NCBI GenBank assembly: GCA_010094045.1
Contig: ML986582.1
Location: 248,001-312,000 of the forward strand
Length of the DNA: 64,000 nucleotides
Source: Lojkania enalia
Taxonomy: Eukaryota > Ascomycota > Dothideomycetes > Pleosporales
Direction: 5' to 3'
How positions within the stretch are numbered: the stretch's first letter is position 1; each line of letters begins with the position of its first letter. Both the position numbers and the translations under genes were made by a program. Under the pieces are notes generated by a model. It was not told the DNA's origin and ran no database searches. It worked only from the letters and a program-made list of their open reading frames with translations. Below, piece after piece: positions 1 through 11,801 of the stretch.

Positions 1-1
1 A

Positions 2-519
2 GACAAATACTACTCTCAAAACAACCCCGAGTTCCCGCGTCTGCGAGACCGCATCAAAGAGCTGCTCACAACCTCCGAAGATCTCGACCAAGTCGTTCAG
101 CTTGTCGGTAAATCTGCCCTCGGCGACCCCGATAAGATTACACTAGACGTAGCAACCCTGATCAAAGAAGACTTCTTGCAGCAGAACGGTTACTCAGACT
201 ATGACCAGTATTGCCCTCTCTGGAAGACAGAATGGATGATGAAGAACATGATGGCGTTCTACGATGAAGCGCAGAAGGCCGTTGCGCAAGGCCAGAACTG
301 GGCGAAGGTCCGAGAGGCTACATCGGACATTCAGAGCCAGCTTCGCAGTATGAAGTTTGAGGTGCCTAGCGAGGGCCAGGATAAGATTTGCAAGAAGGTA
401 AGACGCCCGAATACGGGGTACTCCTAATTCTCTTATTGAAGATGGAACTAACTCGTGCTTAGTATGAGGAACTATTGCAGAAACTGATGGATAAGTTTGC
501 CTCAGTTGTAGATGAGTAG
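2..519 (+). CDS. vma1: V-type proton ATPase catalytic subunit A, 3' part
   Basis: This is the C-terminal ~150 residues of the ATP-hydrolysing A subunit of the vacuolar V1 sector, which drives proton pumping into the vacuole. The reading frame is open from the first bases, so the gene starts outside the window. Seen: the helical C-terminal domain with NGYSDYDQYCP and WKTEWMMKNMMAFYDEA, both highly conserved in this family. An intron at 398-462 (GTAAGA donor, TTAG acceptor) precedes a short last exon, 463-519, ending in FASVVDE. It is on the same strand as the following dynamin gene and about 540 bp from it. Family assignment is very secure; only the 5' part is missing. Confidence 0.95.
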
Positions 520-1056
520 ATATCGGCTGTTGGCTGTTGAAATTGCTATTTGTGTAGCGGGAGTGTTCTATGTATTTCTCTACAGTGGTAAATAGAATGC
601 GAGTATATTTGCCTCTAGATATTGGAGGCCTGGCTGGTGATAAGTGGCCATTTCATTCACCCCTTTGTGGTGCTGTTAAGTCGAATAAAAGCGCAAGCGG
701 GAAGTGAAACCATCATGTTTGCCCTCGCAAGTGAAACCAAGATAGCATGTAGTGTGGAGGGTGCGCATCTGAAGAAAAGTAGATGCCTATTGGGATGACG
801 ACGCATGAACGCGTCTTCTGATCAGCCCCTTGAGTTCGTGAAGGCGGGAGGCGAAGGGCTTGGCGAATGTCGTAGCCCCAAATAACATCCTTGTCGGGAA
901 CTTGGAACACAGCTACACAGCAACCGCAACCGCAGCACTTGAATAAATACACCACATCCTCGCTCCGCCTAGTCCCTAGACACAACTGCTCACAAGCTTG
1001 CCGGCCACAACCATTCTAGTAGCCGAATTCGAGCCTCGCCCAACCCTTCGCCAGCC
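520..1056. other. Intergenic: vma1 3' UTR and vps1 promoter
   Basis: The start should hold the vma1 3' UTR (T-rich, with AATAAA-like AATAGAAT near 592 and AATAAAAG near 684). The rest leads into vps1. Short open frames here on the minus strand show no conserved motif. No RNA gene was seen. Confidence 0.6.
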
Positions 1057-3452
1057 ATGGCGACAAACCCAACTGCGTGCGTTGAGACCCTAATCCAGTA
1101 GCCCCTCGGAAAGTCTTGCGGAATGCTAACCAGCACCTCCGCAGCATCAACGTTAACGACCCGGGACTTATCACACTCGTGAACAAGCTCCAAGATGTTT
1201 TTACCACCGTTGGAGTACGTCGTTCTCTTCCCCGCGCACACGGCCGCGATAACAGCTGCACCCATACTGACGCCTGGGCCCAGGTCCAAAACCCCATAGA
1301 TCTCCCTCAGATTGCCGTCGTAGGGTCGCAGTCTAGCGGCAAGAGTTCCGTACTGGAGAACATAGTGGGAAGGGATTTGTATGTCCCCGGACCTCTTTCA
1401 AGAGTGGTCTCTACATGTAGGCAACGATACTTACTTTGACATATAGCTTGCCACGAGGAACCGGCATCGTCACCCGAAGACCACTTATTCTGCAGCTGAT
1501 CAACCGCGCTTCTCAGAAACCGCAAACAAATGGCGTCAAGGAGGAGCTGAAGACATCGGACGCAGAGTCCAACGTGGACGAGTGGGGTGAATTCCTGCAC
1601 ATTCCGGGACAAAAGTTCCACGACTTTAATAAGATAAGGGATGAGATTGTACGGGAAACCGAATCCAAGACAGGGCGCAATGCGGGCATTTCGCCAGCCC
1701 CTATCAACCTACGAATTTACTCGCCAAACGTCCTTACATTGACTCTGGTGGATCTCCCTGGTTTGACGAAGGTGCCTGTGGGGGACCAGCCGAGGGATAT
1801 CGAGCGACAGATTAGAGAGATGGTCCTCAAGCAGATCAGCAAGCCCAATGCTATTATATTAGCCGTCACCGCCGCAAACACCGATTTGGCGAACTCGGAC
1901 GGTCTCAAGCTAGCTCGAGAAGTAGATCCCGAGGGACAGAGGACAATTGGCGTGTTGACAAAGGTCGACCTCATGGATGAAGGAACTGACGTTGTTGATA
2001 TTCTTGCCGGCAGAATTATCCCGTTACGACTAGGCTACGTACCTGTCGTCAACCGAGGCCAGAGGGATATTGAGAATAAGAAAGCCATTTCATATGCACT
2101 CGAGCATGAGAGGTCATTTTTTGAGAACCACAAAGCATACCGCAACAAGGCCGCCTACTGCGGTACGCCATATTTGGCTCGCAAGCTGAACTTGGTATGT
2201 CTGGTTGAATATATAAATGTCTGGCTGGGCTAACATGTAGTAAAGATCCTTATGATGCATATTAAGCAAACCCTACCAGACATCAAAAACCGCATATCCT
2301 CCTCTCTTCAGAAGTACTCCGCCGAGCTTGCACAACTTGGCGACTCAATGCTAGGGAACAGCTCGAACATTGTGCTCAACATGATCACGGAGTTTAGCAA
2401 TGAATATCGAGGAGTACTGGAAGGGAACAACCAAGAATTGTCGGCAACTGAGCTGTCTGGTGGCGCACGTATCTCTTTCGTCTATCATGAACTATACGCA
2501 AATGGTGTCAAGGCTGTAGACCCATTCGACCAGGTCAAGGATGTTGACATCCGCACTGTCCTTTATAATTCTTCGGGATCATCGCCAGCCCTTTTCGTCG
2601 GCACCACTGCGTTTGAGCTTATCGTAAAGCAGCAAATCAAACGGCTAGAAGAACCCAGCCTCAAATGTGTTAGTTTGGTGTATGATGAGTTAATTCGCAT
2701 CCTTGGACAACTGCTTGGAAAGCCGTCGTTCAGGCGATACCCGGCACTTAAGGAGAAGTTCCATGCTGTCGTTGTCCAATTCTTCAAGAAAGCTATGGAC
2801 CCTACAAATAAACTCGTCCGCGATCTCGTGGCTATGGAGGCGGTTTACATCAATACTGGACACCCCGACTTCATCAACGGTTCACGAGCTATGGCTATCG
2901 TACACGAACGGCATAACGCAAGCAAGCCAACTCAAGTAGATCCCAAGACTGGGAAGCCTCTACCACCAACCGTACCCCCACGATCGATATCACCATCCCT
3001 AGAATCAAACGAAGGCGGCGGCTTCTTCGGCTCGTTCTTCGCTAGCAAGAACAAGAAGAAGATGGCGGCTATGGAGCCTCCGCCACCTACGCTCAAGGCC
3101 TCTGGCACCCTATCGGAGAAGGAGGCCCAAGAAGTCGAAGTTATCAGTGCGTGTTCAGGTTTTGCCATTTCGCAATCATGATGCTAATTATAATGCAGAG
3201 CTTCTCATCACGTCCTACTTCAATATCGTCCGCCGAACAATGATCGACATGGTCCCCAAGGCGATTATGTTGAACCTGGTACACTGGACGAAGGAAGAGA
3301 TGCAACGCGAACTCCTAGAGAACATGTACAAGGCCGAGGAACTGGACGAGCTCCTAAAGGAGTCGGAATACACGGTCAGGCGGAGGAAGGAGTGCCTGCA
3401 AATGGTGGAAAGCTTGAGCAGGGCGCAGGAGATTGTTAACCAGGTGCAGTAG
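1057..3452 (+). CDS. vps1: Dynamin-like GTPase Vps1 (vacuolar sorting, peroxisome fission)
   Basis: A large self-assembling GTPase that acts in Golgi-to-vacuole sorting, endocytosis and peroxisome/vacuole fission. I join six exons: 1057-1076, 1145-1214, 1284-1378, 1447-2194, 2246-3146, 3199-3452 (2088 nt, 695 aa). The ATG at 1057 was chosen because it splices in phase to [16 protein letters not shown], the usual family N terminus. Seen: P-loop GSQSSGKSS at residues 44-52, [14 protein letters not shown]3 DLPG, G4 TKVD, a middle domain and a C-terminal GTPase effector domain ending [10 protein letters not shown]. There is no PH domain, as expected for Vps1. The fourth intron (2195-2245) is odd: the first AG after the branch site would give an immediate stop, and only the second AG (AAG at 2245) keeps the frame. 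Confidence 0.96.
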
Positions 3453-4013
3453 AGATGTTGCTGTAGACTCTGTAGCCGGCAAAGTGCGCTTTGCACGGAT
3501 AATATTGCGGGGGGGTAGGTGGATGGATGGTTAGACGCATACCTTGTCTGTTTTGAAATTGAGCTGCTTGGCTGGGGCATACCTTGTTATGGAGTTAAGT
3601 GGTCTTGCAATATGGTGTAGTGTTAGAGATGTTTGTTCAATGGGTACATCGTATCTGTATAAGACGTCTGCTATGCAACAGTGAAGTTTATGACTTGACT
3701 ATGTGTGGTATTTCTAGAGCCTAGCAATATTGTGTGCTTAAGCTGTATTGATGATGTCCGCTACGTGCGGTACGGCGTTATCTCGGGAGTAGGAGCGGTG
3801 ATGTAGGCTCAGCCCTACCGAAACAAGGATGTCGCAAACGCTCTTATTGGCGGAGAGGACCGTGCGCAAAATGTTAGATTGATGTCCGGGCTTTCACTGT
3901 CAACGAATTTACCGGACTTTTGTCGTTGTAACTGACGTGTCTGCGCTGCCGAAACAATATTTTCAACCTTGCAAATAGCAACACCTACGCACACGGATAA
4001 AAATTCGTTCACC
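3453..4013. other. Intergenic: vps1 3' UTR and promoter of the next gene
   Basis: About 560 bp between vps1 and the zinc-knuckle gene on the same strand. No coding signal or RNA gene was recognised. Confidence 0.5.
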
Positions 4014-4876
4014 ATGGCGTCGAGCACGCCGAAAACGATGTCGAGCCGGCTCATGACGATGAAAGTACGCACGCGCATTCCCATTCTGGATTTGCAGACG
4101 TCGCACTAAGAGAACGTGCTCTGATAAACAATGAATAGTTCATGCAGCGCTCAGCTGCCAAATCGACCCCTTCCTCCTCCCCGAACACCCCTAGCGGCCC
4201 ACCCAGTTCGAAGCGGCAACGATTAAGCAACGGGGCATCCGTTCCGGGGACCCCGAGCGAGCACGAGGCCATGCAGATGGCGATAAGAGAAGAAGAGCAA
4301 AGGAGGGAGGAGGCTTTGAGGAATGCTAGAGGGCAGATGGGGGAGGAGAGGTGGGTGCTTAGTTTCCGGGATCCCGTGCTTGAGGATGCGCAGCGGGAGA
4401 GGAGGGTTGTTAGTGCGGGGTTTGCAGAACTGGATGGGGAGGGGGACGGAGAGCAGATGGGGAGGCTAAGGTTTGGAGGTGGGGTGAAGAGGGCACCTGC
4501 TAAAGAGGAGAGTAGTGAGGATACTACGGAGGAGGGATCTGAGGATAGTGAGCTAGATGAGGATGATCCGGCGGCGGAACTTATTCGGCAGACGAAGCGT
4601 CAGATCAGAGAGACGGAGCGTACGAAAGAGAAGCTGGCGAGGCAGAACGCGAGGGATGATGTGAGTACGCCGACCAGGCGTGTGGATGAGGATATGGACC
4701 TCGGCGGCTTGTCGTCATTGTCTGGTGGACGAACCGGCGGCGGGAGTGGCGGGAGGAATAAGGAGAGTATCGAGTGTTATAATTGTGGAGGGAAGGGACA
4801 TATGAAGAGTGAGTGCCCGAAGAAGGTGATGAGGGGGGGCACTGGGAGGGGGAAGGGCAGGACCAGAAGACACTAA
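4014..4876 (+). CDS. Mpp6-type zinc-knuckle protein (likely nuclear exosome cofactor)
   Basis: Two exons, 4014-4064 and 4139-4876 (789 nt, 262 aa), with a 74-nt intron at 4065-4138. The short first exon matters: it supplies MSSRLMTMK, which joins to FMQRSAA to give the SSxLxxMKFMQRA signature of MPP6/Mpp6, an RNA-binding cofactor of the nuclear exosome. The middle is low complexity, with an acidic Ser/Glu/Asp stretch and a charged helix. The C terminus has one CCHC zinc knuckle, CYNCGGKGHMKSEC (about residues 230-243), followed by a Gly/Arg/Lys tail suited to RNA binding. Inference: a nuclear RNA-surveillance factor combining Mpp6 and zinc knuckle. Had only the second exon been called it would look like an anonymous zinc-knuckle protein. 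Confidence 0.82.
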
Positions 4877-4980
4877 GCTGAGGGCTTGTTCGCCGTTTTT
4901 GGAGGTGTTGGGCTTCTAGGCCTCTTTACAGTCCTGCGACTCTGTCTATGATATCTAGAATAGAGTAAGCACTAGATTAT

Positions 4981-5713
4981 TCAATTCACCCTCTCCCCGG
5001 TGTTGATGAACATGTACTCGTCCCCATCCATCATACGCATCTGCGAATCGTCCATGAAGTTCTTGTGGTCGCTGTTTAGCTCGACGCCCCCTTGTCACAT
5101 AGGAACTTTGCCAGAACAAGGTAATCTGGGAAGACGAATGTGCAGACGGCATTGCAGTCAGGCAGCTTGGCTTTGTTGTGCATGATGTCTTGGATCATCT
5201 GGGCGCGAGCAGTTAGGACATAGTTATTTGTGATCTGAGTCGCGGCATTGCAGCGGCGAGGCTGATGGGCGCGAGTTTGGTGAGGCTGCATCGCACATGG
5301 GTCTAAATTGCCGGAATAGGCTGAGTGGAAGTGGTAGTACCTTTCTGTCACGGTCCCAGTGGTACATCTACATGGCACAATCAGCTACAGGACGAGCACG
5401 GGCATACAGACGACGATGTCACGAGGCACATTCGGATGAACCGCAGCAACGAATCCAACCGCATTTCAAAATCACAAGTCGAGAAAACACCCATCAGGCA
5501 GAAGCGGAAAAGGACGGCCATCGCAAGGCTATAGCCCAAAATGCCATGGCGCCGCAAGATCGGAACGGCGCGCTGGGCGTGCACATCGTTTTGCTGCTCG
5601 ACAAAAGGCCTGGCCGGTCATGGCGTCCTTCTTCTTGAGGAGGACGGCGGGCCTGACGACTTGCGGAAGTCGGTTGCGTTAGGATGGCCGGGTTCGAAGG
5701 CTTCGGGTACCAT
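4981..5713 (-). pseudogene. Frameshifted small gene, possible membrane protein (unrecognised)
   Basis: Coding-like segments on the minus strand run from an ATG at 5713 to a stop at 4981, but not in one frame. LLKKKDAMTGQAF and VEQQNDVHAQRA sit on either side of a TTTT run (near 5593) in different frames, followed by a hydrophobic stretch (GYSLAMAVLFRFCLM). Near the end, FPDYLVLAKFLCDKG and VELNSDHKNFMDD are separated by a GGGGG run (near 5090), again in different frames. Natural-looking sequence on both sides of homopolymers suggests sequencing indels or a recently broken gene; an unrecognised intron may lie between 5270 and 5500. I cannot name the family. Confidence 0.35.
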
Positions 5714-6640
5714 GATGGACGGGTTGATTGAGCAATTAATGGATTGATTGACTGGCGGGTTGACTGATGGAGGGATGGCGGTGTGTGTATGCAAGGTGCG
5801 GGCGGGTGGGTCGGAGCCCAGAGCCCGGCTTATCGGCGGGATTGGGGTTGGGGCTGGGATAGTCAGGGCCCAGGGGCTGCCGCACTGATGAACTGCACGA
5901 AGTCCCGTGTTGGAGCTCGAAAACTCACCCTCGATGCTCGGGTGCGGGCTTAAATGGGCCAATTGTGCGAGCGCTGGGTTTCGGAGCGCCTCAACGGAGC
6001 GTAAGGCATGCCCCCTCCCATCTACGCACGCATGTGTCCCGGCGCATCAGAGCGGTGCTATCCTGTGCTGATCTGCAAGCAGACAGCTCTAGCCCAACGG
6101 TGACGCTACCGAGACGCCGGCCGCGGTCACAGATTTGCGGCTCCACACACTGCGAACCAGGTCACGACCTAACCCATTCTCCGACCACCACCTCGGCCTC
6201 CCTCGCCCTCTGTTTGCGTCCTGCTGCTGTCGTCGCCCCCGCTGCCTAAGGCTCCTGGCGTCCAATTCCGGTTTGCTGCTGCTGCTGTTGCTACCTATCC
6301 CCCCAGCTTGCTTCCAGTTCCGTTGCACACAGGCCGCCCCCCGCTGGCGACCTCGTGGATGAACACGCTCCAGGACGCACGGCATCTGGGGTACACGCTC
6401 CGCCACCTGTGTACGACGCTTGTTTCTAGCCTGCTGCGACGGTGCTCGCCAGCTGCCTGGACCCACCCGCGTCACTCGACCGCCTGGAGACTGTTAGCCG
6501 CAAACGCTACCGTCACTTGCTCGCCGCTTTGCTGTGTATATAAACCTGCAGCATTTCGGCCTGCGTCAGCCTCGTCCTTCTACTGCACCCGCCGCGCCTT
6601 CGCTAGCCTCCCTCGCCCGGTAGTACAGCCAGCAGCCAAC
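5714..6640. other. Intergenic: promoter region of the M16 protease gene
   Basis: About 0.9 kb with a GATTGA-rich patch near 5727-5750, C-rich tracts at 6150-6320 and a TATA-like element at 6537-6544. The frame of the downstream protease stays open from about 6308 (see the finding on a possible N-terminal extension). Confidence 0.5.
6537..6544 (+). promoter_or_regulatory. TATA-like box upstream of the M16 protease
   Basis: TATATAAA lies about 97 bp before the ATG at 6641, a normal spacing for a fungal TATA element, and supports 6641 as the main start. No transcript data are available. Confidence 0.45.
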
Positions 6641-9600
6641 ATGGGCGAACCGCTTGGCCGGGAAGCCCGGCAGCGAATCGAGGACATCGAGCGCCCCGTC
6701 CTCGACGACCGATCGTACAGGATAACCACTCTGCCGAACCAACTCGAGGTCTTACTAATCCACGATCCCAAGACCGACAAGGCTAGCGCAGCCCTAGACG
6801 TGAATGTGGGGAGCTTCAGCGATGCCGAGGATATGCCAGGAATTGCCCATGCGGTGGAGCATCTCTTGTTTATGGGGACTGAGAAGGTGCGTTCGATTTT
6901 CGCATTTGAATGTGCTAGAGCGCAATTGGATTCAGGGGCTAGCGCTTGGAAGGGCACGGAGACTGACAGCATATTCTCAGTACCCCAAAGAAAACGCCTA
7001 CAACCAGTACCTGACTTCTCACTCTGGACACTCAAATGCATACACGGCGGCCACCTCGACAAACTTCTATTTTGAGCTTGCTGCGTCCTCTTCCAAGAGC
7101 GCCAAGTCATCACCAGACAGTACGCAAGAGAATCTGTCCATTTCCAAAGAAGACTCGCCTCTGTGGGGCGCGCTCGACCGGTTTGGCCAGTTCTTCATAT
7201 GTCCTCTTTTCCTTGAGGACACGGTGGATCGTGAGATCAAGGCGGTCGACTCAGAAAACAAAAAGAATCTCCAAGCCGACCAATGGCGATTGCATCAGCT
7301 CGGAAAGTCTCTGGCCAACCCAAACCATCCGTATTGCCACTTCTCGACCGGCAGCTGGAAGACGCTGCATGATGATCCAATTTCGCGGGGGGTTAAGATT
7401 CGAGACGAGTTCATGAGATTCCATGATAAGCACTATTCCGCAAATAGGATGAAATTGGTTGTTCTTGGTAAAGAGGACTTGGACACCCTAGAACAGTGGG
7501 TGGACGAAATCTTCTCTCAAGTGCCGAATAAGGACCTGCCAAGAAAACGGTGGGACGATATGGCTATCCTCACCGAAAAGGAGCTCCTTATCCAGACTTT
7601 CGCAAAGCCGGTAATGGAAATGCGCAATTTGATGCTATCCTTTTCATACCGCGATGAAGAGGCCTTCTACGAGTCACACCCTTCTCGATACCTAAGCCAC
7701 CTTATTGGACACGAGGGTCCAGGCAGTATCTTTGCTTACGTCAAGGAGATGGGATGGGCGACTGGATTAGGAGCAGGAGGCTCAAGCGTTTGCCCCGGCT
7801 CAGGTCTCTTCACCATATCCATCAAGCTTACTGAAGAAGGCTTAAAACATTACAAAGAGATTACGAAAATCATTTTCCAATATATCGCTATGGTTGTAGA
7901 GCAACCACCTCACCAATGGATTGCAGACGAGCTTATCCGCATGTCTGATGTTGAATTCCGCTTTAAATCAAAGGTAGCACCGTCTCGGACTACCAGTGGT
8001 TTGGCGAGCGCTATGCAAAAACCATACGACCGCAAGATGCTCCTAAGCGGACCTTCTGTCATCCGGATATTTGATGAAAAGGCCATACGCGAAGCGATGA
8101 CTTATCTCCGACCAGACAACTTCAAGTTAGACATTGTTAGCCAGGACTTTCCTGGTGGATGGGATCGGAAGGAGAAGTGGTACGGGACCGAATATAAAAC
8201 GGAAAAGATTCCTGAAGATTTCCTTGCAGAAATACGGCAAGCGTTTGAATCCAAGGAACGCCCAGCCGGGCTTCACTTCCCACATAAGAATGAGTTCATT
8301 CCCAACCGTTTGGAGGTTGAGAAGAAAGAGGTTGACGAGCCGTTGAAGGCACCGAAGCTTATCAGAAACGATGAGAATGTGAGGACGTGGTACAAGAAAG
8401 ACGATCAATTCTGGACCCCCAAGGCGAGCCTCTTTGTCAACTTCCGTACTCCATTGCCAACCCTTACAGCCAGGACCCAGGTTATAGCAGGTCTGTACCG
8501 GGATCTGGTCAATGACGCTCTAGTCGAATACTCTTACGACGCGGATATCTCCGGCCTTGTCTATGAATTCTCGTGCCCGGGCACTGGCCTGAGCATGTGT
8601 GTGTCGGGCTATAATGAAAAGCTTCACGTGCTGGCAGAAAAGGTGCTACTTCAGATACGAGATCTCGAGGTCCGAGAGGACCGCTTCAAAGTCTGCAAGG
8701 ATCGTATGTTGCGCGGCTACCGCAATTCTTACTTTACGCAACCCTTTCATCAGGTGGGGTCGTACTCCAAGTGGTTGCGAATTGAGAGAATTTGGAATTT
8801 CGAGGAGCAACTCAAAGAGATAGAAGCCGTTACCGCGCAAGATGTCGCAAATTTTTTTCCTCTATTCCTAGGACAATGTCATATCGAAGTACTCGCTCAT
8901 GGTAATCTGTACAAGGAAGAGGCGCTGCAGATTACGGATATGATTGAGAGGACGATAAAACCGAAGAAGCTACCCCCGAGCCAGTGTGGTGGCCGACGAT
9001 CTCTGATTCTCCCGCCTGGAAGCAATGTTGTCTATGAGAAGCAGTTGAAGGATCCCGCGAACGTAAACCACTGTATCGAATACGGCTTATATATTGGCGA
9101 TAGCCAAGATCGCGCCCTACGGGCCAAAGTCCTGCTCTGGGCACAAATTACGGACGAACCGGCCTTTAACCAGCTCCGTACCATCGAGCAGCTTGGCTAC
9201 GTGGTCTTCTCCGGCGTGTCTCTATTAGAAACGTGGATCGGATACCGCATTTTGATCCAGAGCGAGAAGGACTGTCATTACCTTGAAGGGCGCATCGAGC
9301 ATTTCCTTTCGAGTTTTAACAAGAGGCTCGAGGATATGAGCGAAGAGGATTTTGAGGGCCATAAGAGAGCAATAATCAATAAGAGGTTAGAGAAACTGAA
9401 GAACCTTACACAGGAGGGGAATCGGTTCTGGAATCATATATTCAGTGATAATTATGATTTCTTGATGAGTAAGTCCTCCTCTCCAAATTCTTTGACTATG
9501 AATCCAGACTTTTGATCGTAATGATATTCGTCTGGGAGATTAGGAACCTTAGGTAAACGTCGAATGCTAATCGGCATGTGTTGTAGGCCAGGAAGATGCC

Positions 9601-10149
9601 GCACATATCGAACCTTTAACGAAATCGGATATCAAATCTTTTTTCTCCCACTACATATGCCCAACCTCCCCCGCCCGCGCCAAGATCAGCGTCCACCTCA
9701 TCGCGCAAGCCAAGCCTAAGCCGCCCACAGCCCAGGAACAAAAAACCAAATGCATCACCATGCTCGCCACCATTCTCAAAGCAGAGAATATCAAACCAGA
9801 TATGCAAAAACTACAAACCAGGATCCAAGATATCTCGAACGAGGAGCAGAATATCGGTGAGCAGATTGCAGAGAAGATATTGCTGCATCTAAACGAAGAC
9901 TTGAAACTAGAGAAGGAGCAGGTGGAGAAGGTGAATGATGAGGCTAGGGCGGCGTTGGGTGTGGCGGAGACGCCGGACGCGCTGGTGAATGGGGATGGTA
10001 AGGCGGTGCATGGGATTGGGAATGGGACCACGCCGGTAGTGATTAGGGATGAGGATGTGGGCGGTTGGAAGGCCGGGTTGCAGGTTAGCAAGGCGATGAG
10101 GCCTGTCAAGGACCTTGAGGAATTTCTGGAGGCCGGGGCGAAGTTGTGA
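6641..10149 (+). CDS. Insulysin-type M16 metalloprotease (Ste23/IDE family)
   Basis: Three exons, 6641-6886, 6981-9468 and 9587-10149 (3297 nt, 1098 aa). This is a zinc peptidase of the insulin-degrading enzyme/Ste23 family; in yeast such enzymes process a-factor and clear peptides. Seen: the inverted zinc motif HAVEH at residues 70-74 in the context MPGIAHAVEHLLFMGTEK; the first intron falls directly after it, and exon 2 resumes with YPKENAYNQYLTSHSG. The length and the four-domain clam-shell layout match the family. Introns are 94 and 118 nt. The start at 6641 follows a TATA-like box, but the frame is open 94 codons further up to an ATG at 6359. That extension is rich in Arg, Ser and Ala and could be a mitochondrial presequence. 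Confidence 0.93.
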
Positions 10150-10754
10150 GGTGTAGTGTGACGGGGTGGGCTTGCTCTTCCTCCACGATAAATCGCCTAA
10201 GACAAAAAAGAATATAGAATGATTGAGGTTGAGGTTTAAGCGAGAAGAGAATTGCCTAGAGGTGAATGATTAATCACGTGTTGGGTTTGTGGACGGAATG
10301 TGCAGGTGCGCCACATATGGATACATTTATCCTAGCCGCGTTATCCTATGCTATCCCAATTCAAAGACCACAATGTTCGTTATAAACACGCTGTCAGTAT
10401 ATTCTAACTTTCCCTCCCCGATCGATAGAGGGCATGTGTGCTGGACCTTTGCTCGGACATGTACGGCCTCGTTCTGTCTGGTCGTAGATGTACGGTGTAG
10501 TGTCTCGGTCCTCTCGGGCTGCGGGGCTGTATTCTCCATTGTGTTAGGCCGATTTTTCACATCGAGGTTTGTTCTGGGAATTACGGGCGATTATGATTTG
10601 GTATGGGGAAGAGACGAGAAAGGGGGGGGGGGNNNNNNNNNNNNNNNNNNNNNNNNNNNNNNNNNNNNNNNNNNNNNNNNNNNNNNNNNNNNNNNNNNNN
10701 NNNNNNNNNNNNNNNNNGCGAAAGGTATCTTGTACATTCGTATCAAAACAACAT
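10150..10754. other. Convergent intergenic region with assembly gap
   Basis: The space between two convergent genes. It contains a G run at 10622-10632 directly followed by 85 N (10633-10717). No gene is visible on either side of the gap. Confidence 0.7.
10633..10717. other. Assembly gap (85 N) after a poly-G run
   Basis: An unresolved sequence gap, preceded by 11 consecutive G, which probably caused the break. Confidence 0.99.
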
Positions 10755-11801
10755 TCACCCGCTCTGTCCAAATATCTGCGCAAACTGAAAGCCTTTCAAC
10801 CTCAACCATTCCGAGTACTCTTCCTTCAGATTCATGGTCATGGTACTCGGGCTCGTCTCCCCAGCTGTATCTTCCGGGACATCTTTCCGCTTGGATGCAT
10901 CTGCGGTAGATAGATCCCGGAGACCCTCCTCGTCGAACATAACCGGCACACCAAAGCACCAAGCCCTCGGAAACCGGAGCCCCCACCTCGCCATCAAAGC
11001 CCTCAACTCGTCCTCGGACCCGGGCACCACATTAATAAAAATGCGGTCCGTATGACACGGCGGCTCCGAATGCACCGCGCCCTCCACATCCCCCAGCCTG
11101 AAAAACGCCGCCTCGCCAAACGTCGGCGACTCCGTCTCATCGGAAACGAGTTGCTGAGCGAGAGTCTGCCGAATCGCTTCTACGGTATCAAAACAGCCCT
11201 GGCAGCGCAGCGACGTGCAAACATGCTCGCCCCTGTGCATACACACATCCCGCTTCGTTCTTCGCAGCACTTTCCTTGCGCGCGGCCCATCTCGCAGAAA
11301 CAGCGTATGCGGGCCCAGGACCGTAGTCACAATCTTCCAGCACGCAGCCTTCCTATTACTAGTACCACTACCACTACCATCCCGTCTGTGTTGGTCGAGC
11401 CCGACGCGGTCCTTCAGCACGTCGACGTCAAGCAGATTGTCGTCGGTGTGCCATCGCGGGGTGTCGTAATCGGGCGTAGGCTTGGTGGCGCGGATGGTGA
11501 GCCAGTAATTGTACACGCCGGCGCGCGGCAGGAAGTCGCGCAGGAAGGCGAGGAAGGGGAGGAGGCGGGGGAGCAAGGGGCCGGCGATCGTGGAGGCGGA
11601 CCAGCTGTGGAAGGAGGGCGGGAGGGTGGTGGATAGGAGGGGTCCGCAGTATGTCCAGGTTGAGGTGTTGAGGAGGGAGATTGGGGGAAGGGCGCCCGGG
11701 GGTGCTGAGGAGGTGGTTGACGCCGTCGAGCGAGAGGAGGATGCGGTGGAGGAGAGGTACGGGATGAATGCGTGGGACGGGTATTGCGGTAAGGGATCCA
11801 T
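10755..11801 (-). CDS. Conserved fungal protein, possible 2OG-oxygenase-like fold
   Basis: A single exon of 348 aa. I do not recognise the family with confidence. Seen: a Ser/Thr/Pro-rich N terminus (residues 15-45), then YNYWLTIRATKP and PRWHTDD (His118, Asp120), and later GAVHSEPPCHTDRIFINVVPG followed by a region that includes RWGLRFPRAWCFGVPV. An HxD pair followed by a distal His and an Arg resembles the iron/2-oxoglutarate ligand layout, and the segment order recalls DUF1826-type proteins; both are suggestions. Cysteines in HRGEHVCTSLRCQGC may add a metal site. It is convergent with the M16 protease and divergent from the FAM210 gene. Coding bias is strong and there are no internal stops, so a real gene is likely. 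Confidence 0.72.
   Translation of the reverse strand: MDPLPQYPSHAFIPYLSSTASSSRSTASTTSSAPPGALPPISLLNTSTWTYCGPLLSTTLPPSFHSWSASTIAGPLLPRLLPFLAFLRDFLPRAGVYNYWLTIRATKPTPDYDTPRWHTDDNLLDVDVLKDRVGLDQHRRDGSGSGTSNRKAACWKIVTTVLGPHTLFLRDGPRARKVLRRTKRDVCMHRGEHVCTSLRCQGCFDTVEAIRQTLAQQLVSDETESPTFGEAAFFRLGDVEGAVHSEPPCHTDRIFINVVPGSEDELRALMARWGLRFPRAWCFGVPVMFDEEGLRDLSTADASKRKDVPEDTAGETSPSTMTMNLKEEYSEWLRLKGFQFAQIFGQSG

Noticed and set aside
11052..11636. 194-codon plus-strand frame rich in Arg, Gly and Glu
   Set aside because: Antisense shadow of the GC-rich conserved gene at 10755-11801.
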